Of a DNA stretch of 10,915 nt, positions 1 through 6,700 are shown piece after piece. Below the pieces are notes generated by a model. It was not told the origin of the DNA, ran no database searches, and saw only the letters and a list, made by a program, of their open reading frames with translations. A program made the translations under genes and the position numbers. This DNA comes from Baffinella frigidus. Lineage: Eukaryota > Cryptophyceae > Cryptomonadales > Baffinellaceae. Within the stretch, counting starts at the first letter, position 1; each line of letters begins with the position of its first letter. The stretch spans positions 989,518 to 1,000,432 of the forward strand of contig MU646335.1 of the NCBI GenBank assembly GCA_026770585.1, read 5' to 3'.

Positions 1-410
1 TAGGGTTTGAGGTTTAGGTTGTAGGATTTCGGTCTCAGGGTTGAGGGTTCAGGGTTCAGGGTTCAGGGTTTAGGGGTTTAGGGTTTAGGGTTTAGTGTTT
101 AGTGTTTGGGGTTTGGGTTTTAGGTTTTATGGTTTGGTGTTTAGGGTTTAACGTGTGGGGTTTGGGGTTTGGGGTTTAGGGTTTAGGGCTCAGGGTTCGG
201 GTTTGGGTTTTGGATTTTGGGGTTCAGGGTTTGGGGTTTAGGTTTTAGTGCTTGGGGTTTGGGGTTTGGGGTTTGGGGTTTAGGTTTGGTGTTTAGGGTT
301 TAACGTTTGTTGATTGGGCTGGGGTTTGTGGTTTGGGGTTTGGGGTTAGGGTTTGGTGTTTAGGGTCTAGAGTTTGGGGTTGGGGGTTTGGGGTTTGGGG
401 TTTGGGGGGA
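1..410. repeat. Degenerate interstitial telomere-like array (TTTAGGG/TTTGGGG)
   Basis: About 410 bases built from imperfect 7-mers such as TTTAGGG, TTTGGGG and TTCAGGG, with few runs of perfect units. The G-rich strand reads rightwards on the plus strand. A chromosome end at the left edge would read CCCTAAA on plus, so this is an internal array and not a terminal telomere facing left. It lies directly beside a probable minus-strand exon (427-659). On that strand it would be CCCTAAA-like intron sequence 3' of the exon, the same sense orientation as the short tracts in the introns of the acyl-CoA oxidase gene on the plus strand. Confidence 0.85.
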
Positions 411-426
411 AGCAGGGATGAACCCA

Positions 427-659
427 TCGAGACTGAAGAACAGGAGTTGCACCATTTTCACATGGAAGTGCAGAGGTGTGCGAGGGCGAGATACCAGCAC
501 GACGGCGTTCCTCTGATTTGTGCGGTGGATCTCCTCGAGAATCTCGAGGAGGGACCCGTGGTCTGGGACCTCGAACGGCCGCCCAGCCATCTCCGGGCGG
601 TCTTCGAAGACGAGCCCGGGAGGTTTTGCGCTCCGGTCTCCAAACGCATCCCCGTGGAC
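427..659 (-). CDS. Probable internal exon of an unidentified minus-strand gene
   Basis: I do not recognise the protein. On the minus strand a 3' splice site (CTGTCTCAG, next to base 659) opens a frame rich in C or G at third positions. It reads through residues such as KPPGLVFEDRPEMAGRPF and GSLLEILEEIHRTNQRNAVV, then a hydrophobic stretch. Upstream on that strand (about 700-745 on plus) lies a C/T-rich tract made of CCACCCTTC units, typical of a 3' intron end. Downstream lies the telomere-like array. The 5' splice site is uncertain; GTTCAT near 426 is one option. The plus strand of the same interval is also open, but it has no comparable splice context. Placement on minus is an inference from the acceptor, the pyrimidine tract and the orientation of the telomere-like repeats. 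Confidence 0.4.
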
Positions 660-712
660 CTGAGACAGCGAAACTGGCGTGAGCTGTGGTTCGCTCCTAG
701 GGGGTGGGAGGG

Positions 713-745
713 AGGGTGGAAGGGTGGAAGGGTGGAAGGGTCCTT
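713..745. repeat. Short tandem repeat, GGGTGGAA-type units
   Basis: Three to four copies of GGGTGGAAG in a row, purine-rich on plus and pyrimidine-rich on minus. It probably serves as the pyrimidine tract of the minus-strand intron described at 427-659. The remainder, 746-930, has only a small block of CCAGGGTCCAGGG-like direct and inverted repeats (about 771-800). Confidence 0.6.
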
Positions 746-1095
746 CGAAGGGTTCGGGCGCAAGGATTGCGGTCCAGGGACCAGGGTCCAGGGTCCGGGG
801 CTCCTGGATTCTTCACCTCCTGGACAACATCAAGTTGGGGCGGGTGTCTGTGTCGCCCTGCCTCCTCATCTCCTCTTTCTGACCCCCATTCCATTCTTTT
901 CTGTTCCCACCACCTAGAGGGGGTTATTTCAAAAGTCAATGCTTACAGGTTTTTCAGAAGAGCCGGGTAATTCTGACGTATTTACCACTCTGCCAACTCG
1001 GCTGCAATCGGCGGGGATTGACTTACACCAAAAACAGTGGACTTACCAACTCATCTCGGTAAGAGTTAATATAGCAAAGCCATTACAGCAATGCC

Positions 1096-1104
1096 ATATA
1101 TATA
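1096..1104 (+). promoter_or_regulatory. Possible TATA-like element upstream of the MYND gene
   Basis: The A/T alternation ATATATATA stands in otherwise mixed sequence about 165 bases before the proposed start codon at 1267. A TTACGTCA (CRE/bZIP-like) octamer follows at about 1113-1120, and a 20-bp tandem repeat lies at 1141-1180. The position is plausible for a promoter. There is no transcription evidence, and such short matches arise by chance. Confidence 0.25.
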
Positions 1105-1140
1105 CGTTGACATTACGTCAAATTCTTGGCCAAAAGTGGA

Positions 1141-1180
1141 CAAAAAGCTCCAAGAACGTGCAAACAGCTCCAAGAACGCA
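1141..1180. repeat. Two tandem 20-bp units containing AGCTCCAAGAACG
   Basis: Positions 1141-1160 and 1161-1180 match at 17 of 20 bases and share the core AGCTCCAAGAACG. They lie in the presumed 5' leader or promoter of the MYND gene, so they could be paired regulatory sites. The function is unknown. Confidence 0.6.
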
Positions 1181-1266
1181 CATGGAATACACCCTTGAGA
1201 ACGAAGGGGTACGCAACGGGAGATCTCTTTCCCCTCCGCTCCCTCTCTGCGTGCTCCGCCTTCGCG

Positions 1267-1974
1267 ATGGCGGGGAGAGAAACCAGCTGCGCCCACTGTG
1301 GGAAGCACAGTGTGGCGCTCAAGCGATGCTTGGGCTGCCTGCAGGTCTTATACTGTGGAGCTGAGTGCCAGAAGGCTGCTCGGAGGGGGCACAAAAAAAC
1401 GTGTGCCCGTCGAGAGGACGTCTTTATGCAAGTGATGCAGGCTGGTGCTCAGGGGGATGCTCAGGGGGTGCTCAAGTGGGAGGGACGCATGGAGGAGCTG
1501 ATGGAGGGGATGCCTGATACGATCTGCGATACAATCTTGCATGCCTTCATGAAGGCGCACATGCAGCAACCTTTCTCAAGGGGGCCTTTGGCGAAGGTGC
1601 CTGAGGCACTCCGTCTCGAAAATCGCAGAATTGAACTCCTCGGCAAGATGGAGCTTTCCCGGAACCAAGGGGAGGCAATGTGCAATGCAGCACACATGCT
1701 CATCTTCGCAGGCCAGCCACAGGACGCAGCTCGGTCTTTTCAGAGGGCACGCGACGTCGGCGCTGCGCACGGCTTCTTCACAGTGGAGAGCCAAGCATGC
1801 CAGGGTCTCGCAGAGCTCTTCATCACTCAGGAGCGCCACGAGGAGGGGGCGGAGCTTCACAGTTTCCACCAGTTGGCTCTACGCTCGTCTTTGCCGATGA
1901 GGTGTACATACATATCGGGGGTGGGCCAGTGTTCAAATTGCAGTGTCGGAACACTCCATTCATTTTCCTCTTGA
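1267..1974 (+). CDS. MYND-type zinc-finger protein, N-terminal part
   Basis: The chosen start, GCGATGG, has G at -3 and +4. Residues 8-46 form a complete MYND zinc finger: Cys8, Cys11, Cys21, Cys24, Cys30, Cys34, His42, Cys46, in the spacing C-x2-C-x9-C-x2-C-x5-C-x3-C-x7-H-x3-C. MYND fingers bind two zinc ions and usually mediate protein-protein contacts. Residues about 50-195 are helix-rich (for example AGQPQDAARSFQRARDVG), like the TPR-like helical repeats that follow MYND fingers in expanded protist families. After about residue 198 the helical pattern stops and the frame runs through unlike sequence to a TGA at 1972-1974. A GAG|GTGTAC donor at 1902 suggests the exon may end there and the gene continue. 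The frame is also open back to an ATG at 1126, but that stretch does not look coding. Partner and pathway are unknown. Confidence 0.7.
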   Translation: MAGRETSCAHCGKHSVALKRCLGCLQVLYCGAECQKAARRGHKKTCARREDVFMQVMQAGAQGDAQGVLKWEGRMEELMEGMPDTICDTILHAFMKAHMQQPFSRGPLAKVPEALRLENRRIELLGKMELSRNQGEAMCNAAHMLIFAGQPQDAARSFQRARDVGAAHGFFTVESQACQGLAELFITQERHEEGAELHSFHQLALRSSLPMRCTYISGVGQCSNCSVGTLHSFSS

Positions 1975-2781
1975 TCACAGCGAAAGCAGCTACTTGCAGG
2001 CTTGGAGACGGGTCTTCATAGCTTTCGCGGAAAAGACTGGCGGGTTCTCACTGCAGTTGTGTGTATTCCGTACCTGCATGCGATGAGACACAGACCTTGG
2101 AGTATGCGGCGGATAAGTGGGGGCAGGAGAGTGAATCCAGGAAGGGAGCCTTTCCAAGGAAGTGATTCCTGGATCACAAAACCGTTCTCCTCTTTTGGGG
2201 TCGCTCTCACCTCATACATTTTGGGGTCGCGCTCAGCGCATGCGGCGGGGAAAGGAGGCGCGCATCCCCTATCATCGCCGTGGAGCTGCCTAAGCGTATC
2301 TACGGGCCGCCACCTGTCCTGCCTCCACCTCAATCCTCGCCCCCCTTTAGGTCCTTGAGGTTTTGAAAGCTCCCAACATAGCCCAACGACACGCCGTTCC
2401 GTAGAAGGGATCTGCAGGGAAAGCATGTTTGCTTTCGGATCGCGTTTCGCTCTCCAGTGCAGAGGCTCGTGAAGAGGGGATAAAGGGTGGCTCTGTTGGG
2501 GTGTTTGAGGCTACCCATAGGGCGCGCGCTCGCCCACGCACCGAACCCAAGTCAGCCTCCTTTGAGGCTCATGGTATCCCATGGTTGAAGTTTAAGAGCT
2601 TCAATCACGAATACCCCACAAAGTGAAAGGGATTGTGTGGGGGTGTGAGGTGAAATCAGTTAGACACCAAAGATGGCCACCAAAGATTGACAAAGATGAA
2701 AGGAGATGAATGTGGTATTGTTGGGATTAACGTACGGAAGACTCGTCGGAAGTCCCCCCTGAGCAAGCACGGGGGTTTTCT
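1975..2781. other. No recognisable gene; possible intron or decayed sequence
   Basis: No coding segment here is convincing. The reading frames lack conserved motifs and biased third positions. The stretch may be intron of the MYND gene, or the 3' part of that gene in decayed form. One low-grade candidate lies near 2270-2310, where plus reads VELPKRIYGPPP. I see no large inverted repeat here, unlike the right half of the window. Confidence 0.4.
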
Positions 2782-2934
2782 GGTAACTGGGCGAGGTCCG
2801 GTTACCGTTACCGGTTTTCGGCCGATCCGGGGTTACCGGCGGTAACCAGGTTACCAAATCAGGGTCTCCTTGAGGGTCTCCTTGAGCCTTGAGGGCTGGG
2901 GGCTGGGGGAGGAAAACGGTAACTCGGTAACCCT
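2782..2934. repeat. Cluster of GGTTACC/GGTAACC palindromes (left)
   Basis: GGTAAC, GGTTACCG, GTTACCGG, GGGTTACCGG, GGTAACC and related words recur about eight times in 150 bases, in both orientations because GGTTACC is nearly its own reverse complement. A short GGGTCTCCTTGA duplication lies inside (about 2863-2885). A second cluster at 3476-3592 shares the word GAGGTCCGGTTACCG. The two clusters flank the terminal exon at 2990-3166 and its polyadenylation signals. Confidence 0.7.
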
Positions 2935-2989
2935 AAGAAACGTGGAGCCATTTGAGCCCGATCGGTACCAGTTGGCTAAAACTTCCCAC

Positions 2990-3166
2990 GAATCAGGGAG
3001 AGCGGGATGCCGAAGGCCGGTGGCCGGCAGCGGAACCTTCAGGACTACGCTCACATGCATAACGGCTGCCCGCGTGTTCATGTACTGCAACCAACGCACC
3101 AACGACAGCATCGCCGCCGAGGCTTTCAACGCGGACCACTTCCTGCACGTGGCCGCCGAGCAGTGA
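2990..3166 (+). CDS. 3'-terminal exon of an unidentified plus-strand gene
   Basis: I do not recognise the product. The last 30 or so codons before the TGA (3164-3166) end in C or G almost without exception and read RVFMYCNQRTNDSIAAEAFN followed by ADHFLHVAAEQ. The stop is followed within 35 bases by two AATAAA signals, as expected for a last exon. The 5' border is unclear: codon bias weakens upstream of about 3070, and an AG acceptor near 3040 (CCTTCAG) is one candidate. It could be the last exon of the gene that begins with the MYND exon at 1267, which is on the same strand with no other start between, but nothing in the sequence proves the link. Confidence 0.45.
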   Translation, partial: ESGRAGCRRPVAGSGTFRTTLTCITAARVFMYCNQRTNDSIAAEAFNADHFLHVAAEQ

Positions 3167-3180
3167 TTAGGCTGTATGTG

Positions 3181-3199
3181 AATAAAGCTGGAGAATAAA
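3181..3199 (+). terminator. Two AATAAA polyadenylation signals
   Basis: AATAAA occurs at 3181-3186 and 3194-3199, 15 to 33 bases after the stop codon at 3166. This is the standard eukaryotic signal and supports transcription on plus ending just before the acyl-CoA oxidase gene. Its presence argues mildly against a dinoflagellate, where AATAAA is rarely used. Confidence 0.6.
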
Positions 3200-3202
3200 C
3201 TT

Positions 3203-3240
3203 GGAGTCTGGGAGTCTGGGAGTCTTGGAGTCTTTCGAGT
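3203..3240. repeat. Tandem GGAGTCTG repeat
   Basis: Four imperfect 8 to 9-base units of the form GGAGTCTGG/GGAGTCTTG directly after the polyadenylation signals. A related stretch, GTCTTCGAGTCTTTGACG, lies at about 3417-3434. Confidence 0.7.
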
Positions 3241-3249
3241 ACAGGGGTA

Positions 3250-3361
3250 CCTAGGACCCTACAGTAGGGATATGCCTAGGGGACCCTACAGTAGGCCTAT
3301 GCCCCCCTACCCTAGGACCCTACAGTAGACCTATGCATAGGGCCCTACGGTGGTCCTAGGG
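3250..3361. repeat. Tandem units built on CCTAGGACCCTACAGTAGG
   Basis: GGACCCTACAGTAG occurs at 3254, 3281 and 3315, and a degenerate form at 3341. Spacing is about 27 to 34 bases, separated by TATGC-containing linkers. The core CCTACNGTAGG is a palindrome. The same core, mostly as CCTACGGTAGG, recurs singly in the introns downstream (about 4551, 5665, 7477, 9127). Confidence 0.75.
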
Positions 3362-3475
3362 GAGGGGCGGTTTCTTGTGAGCGAGGTACCCGTGAAATTG
3401 TGTCTTTCAGCTTACAGTCTTCGAGTCTTTGACGCCTAGTAGACTGTAGTACTGTTGGCAAGGGCCCTTGACCCC

Positions 3476-3592
3476 GGGTTACCGCCTAAGGGGGAAAACG
3501 AGATTTCTGAGTTACCGGTTACCGGGTTACCAAGTCGGTAACCCGGGAGGTCCGGTTACCGAAACCGGATTTGAGCCCCGGTTACCGAAACC
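3476..3592. repeat. Cluster of GGTTACC/GGTAACC palindromes (right), upstream of acyl-CoA oxidase
   Basis: Seven GGTTACC-type words in 117 bases, ending about 100 bases before the start codon of the acyl-CoA oxidase gene. The array is partly self-complementary. It may be part of the promoter or a remnant of a dispersed repeat; its similarity to the 2782-2934 cluster favours a dispersed repeat. Confidence 0.7.
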
Positions 3593-3692
3593 AAAAAAAA
3601 GTCACCCCCGTGCCTGCCCCTGAGAGAGAAGAGACTCCCTCAAGATTTTTGACAACTCGTTCGGAGTTCCCCGAAAGGCAAAATCCTCAAAA

Positions 3693-3754
3693 ATGGCCAA
3701 GCGGCTCGCCCAGGAGAGGCGCGGTGCCGCTTTCTCCACTGAGGAGATGGGCAG
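3693..3754 (+). CDS. Acyl-CoA oxidase exon 1 (residues 1-20)
   Basis: Encodes [11 protein letters not shown] and onward to EEMG, the usual short leader of acyl-CoA oxidases (L-x2-ER followed by a F-x3-E/L segment). The donor is CAG|GTGCGT. Intron 1 (3755-3879, 125 bases) is the only short intron and holds no repeat I can see. The exon leaves two bases (AG) of the Arg21 codon. Confidence 0.85.
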
Positions 3755-6700
3755 GTGCGTCCCCTCATCGCCCCGCGTCCTCCTCTCTCTGATGTATGCC
3801 CCTCCTTTACGAGAGGTTGGTGGCTTAAGTTCGGATTTTCGGATCTAAAGCGACTGGAGTGGGGGGCCTGTCGGAGCAGGGTGCTCCTGGGCGGCGAGGA
3901 GGGGCGTTTGGCGCACATCCGCAAGCTCGACGCACTCCTCTCGGATCCGGGGCTGCAGGCTCGAATCCCAGACCCTTGCCCCCCCTAGTTTTACAATTCA
4001 TTTCCACACAGCGCGCCGCATCCCAGACGGGAGACTAGTCGTGATACGACCCGAAATAAGGGTAGTATAGCCTACGGGTTGCCTACCGAAGGCCGAGGGG
4101 CGCCTAAGACCTGGTCCTAGGAAACCTACCTCCTACTGTAGGCCTGGTCCTAGGAGATCCGTAGGATAAACTACCCTAATTTCGGGTCGTTTCCCTATGA
4201 AGACGCCTTCATCCTCGAGAAACGTTATCTCCAGCTGCTGACCACACCGTGCATCGGCAGGACCTGCACAAACGGCACTTCCTCTCGCACAAGGAGCAGT
4301 ACCTCCTCTCGGCGGCGCGCGCGGTCGCGTTCCACAAGGCGTGCTTCCGCCTCGGCATCACGGACACCCACGAAATGTGAGACTCCTGCAAACCCCCTAA
4401 ACCCTAAGCCCTAAACCCGAAACCCTAACCCGTAGCCGCAGAGCAGGTGCTGGGCAGAATCGGCCGCTGATGGTGGAATCCACTACCCACGCAGTGGACT
4501 TCGAAGGGTTTTTTGAATAACCCCTTTAGAAGCGACCAGACCTACGACCCTACGGTAGGCAACCCGTAGGAACACATGGGGGTTCCTACGGATAAGGTAA
4601 CGGAAAGGTGGCCCGATTTGGGCCGAAAATCCCTTCGTAGCCCGCTGTGTGGTCCGCCATCTTGAACCCCTAAACCGGAAGCAGGTACTGGACGTCGTTC
4701 CAGCTGGGGATCGCGCCGCTCCCGACAGATGTGCACATGTCCATGTTCATCCCGACCCTCGAGACGCAATGCTCTCCGGAGCAGCGCCGCCTCTGGGTGC
4801 ACTCCCCACACTCTAATCCGGGAACAAGTATCTTTCTTTTAGAAGCTGGCAATGAAAATTACTACGGAACGGGTCACGTCCGAAGCAATTGTGTAGTAAT
4901 TTTCGTGCAGATTTTTTAAAAGAAAACTACTTGTTCCCGGATGAAATCCACGCCAGGGTACACCTGCAAATTTCCGAACGCTTTCGCATAAAAGTGGTGC
5001 CTAAAAGCGCTGCAGAAGGCGCAAGCGCTCCTCAGGAGACTGGGACAGAGCTAGGCGTTGCGATACGTCTATGTTGACTCACCAATTTTTTTCGTCGTCA
5101 TCCCGACCCTCGAGACGCAATGCTCTCCGGAGCTCTGTCCCACCACCAGCAACCCGTAGCAGCTTATAACCCGGTCGGGTACTGTAGTAATTTTCAGCCA
5201 AACCAAGGATATCTCCTTGAATCTCCCCGGCAGCAATTCCCAGATCCCCAGGGCCTTTTTCTGTAGGGTCGTACGAATAAATCTCGAGGGTCGGGTTGAA
5301 AATCGACATGTGCTCTCAGGAGCAGCGCTGCCTCTGGGTGCACCCCACACTCTCGTTCGTAAGGAGAGCCTCCGTAAAACCAAGGAGAGTTGCGACTTGA
5401 GTTCAGGCTAGTTAGCCAACGGTATGGGACTGACGGTATTGGACGACCTACACTCGTCGCACCGCCTAGCTCTGTCCCAGTCTATTTGGACTCACCTATT
5501 TGGTGAGCTCGGGCTCTTTGGAGCGGAAAAGTTGGACGGAATTGTACCGCAAACCCCGCATGTCAACTTGAGAATAGTCGGTCAACCGGAGTGAGCCACA
5601 CAGCGGGCTACACAGGAATTTCGTGCATAACCCATTCCCGCATTCGTGAATAATCCCCAGGACCATACGGTAGGAAATCCCGGAGGGACATGGGCGGGTC
5701 CTACGAATATCCCAACCGATTCTTACAAAAAGTTACTACCGTCACGTCCAAATAAGCAGTCCATCTATCATATATAGGCCACACCCACAACAATTTTCAC
5801 GTGACGGTAGTAACTTTTTGTAAATTTTTGGTCAGAATCCGACCAAAAAGCTCTTCGTAGCCCCCTGTGTGGCCTATCGCAACTCTCCGTCATTTCAGGA
5901 AAGTTGGCTACCAGTGTTGGGCTACGGTAGGCCCCCGGACGAGGCTGCTGGACACAGGACGTGGGTTTCATAGGGAAACGGTTTTAATTAAAAAAATCTG
6001 GCAATGAAATTCACTACACACAATGAGTTTCGCTAGTAATATTAAAGCACTCGTGTAGTAAAATGTTCATTGAATCTAACGGTTTTGAATTAAACACGTT
6101 TCCGCGTTAGATGCTGAACGCGCCCCTGCACCCCACACCACTTATCATCGCGTGGTCACTGCACAGGTTCGGTGTTGGACTTCGGTAGGCCCCGCACGAG
6201 GCTGCTGGACGCTGGACGATTCCTGAACCAGGACTCTGAACGCGCCCCTGCACTCCACACCACCAGCCACCCGAAGTGAACCAGATCGGGATACACCGGA
6301 GCGTTTTGTTTCACCAGCCGATAAAAACTCTCAAGGTTTATCGTAGCAGACGATCAACTCTCAGGGTTTGTCGTCTGTGGAATTTACCACAGGTAGCCAG
6401 ATCGATCTGGTCAACTTTGGGTGGCTGGTGGCAGGTTCCGCTCGCGCGCAATTTCGCGATTCTTGGCGCGTACGTTCGCGATCTTCAATAGTAATGTTCA
6501 AGCAAACGTGCAGTAAATGTACGATCTTTAATAGTAATATTAAAAAAAAACGTGCAGCAATTTTCATTCAAATCCAATATTTTGAATTAAAGCAGGGTTT
6601 TCCTGACGAGATTCTGAACGCGCCCATGCAATGCACAGGTTCCGCTCGTGCGCAATTTCGCGATTCTTGGCGCACCCCAAGTGAACCAAATCGGGTCAAA

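Larger units (their letters stand above)
5038..5482. repeat. 445-bp inverted-repeat unit enclosing exon 4 fragments
   Basis: The ends 5038-5063 and 5457-5482 are inverted copies matching at 25 of 26 bases, built on CTGGGACAGAGCTAGGCG. The interior holds three pieces of exon 4 in both orientations, a second CTCTGTCCCA (about 5133-5142) and a GTAGGGTCGTACG relic. The CTCTGTCCCAG end is shared with the foldback at 7203-7669, so they may belong to one family. Confidence 0.65.

Noticed and set aside
1-410. Chromosome end (true telomere) at the left edge
   Set aside because: The G-rich strand points into the window, the units are highly degenerate, and coding sequence follows at once. It is interstitial.
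1126-1266. Upstream start for the MYND protein
   Set aside because: The frame is open, but the added residues look like translated leader, lie just after TATA-like sequence and a 20-bp tandem repeat, and precede a better-placed ATG at 1267.
2016-2426. A 136-codon minus-strand protein
   Set aside because: No recognisable motif, no coding-like third-position bias and no splice context; treated as chance.
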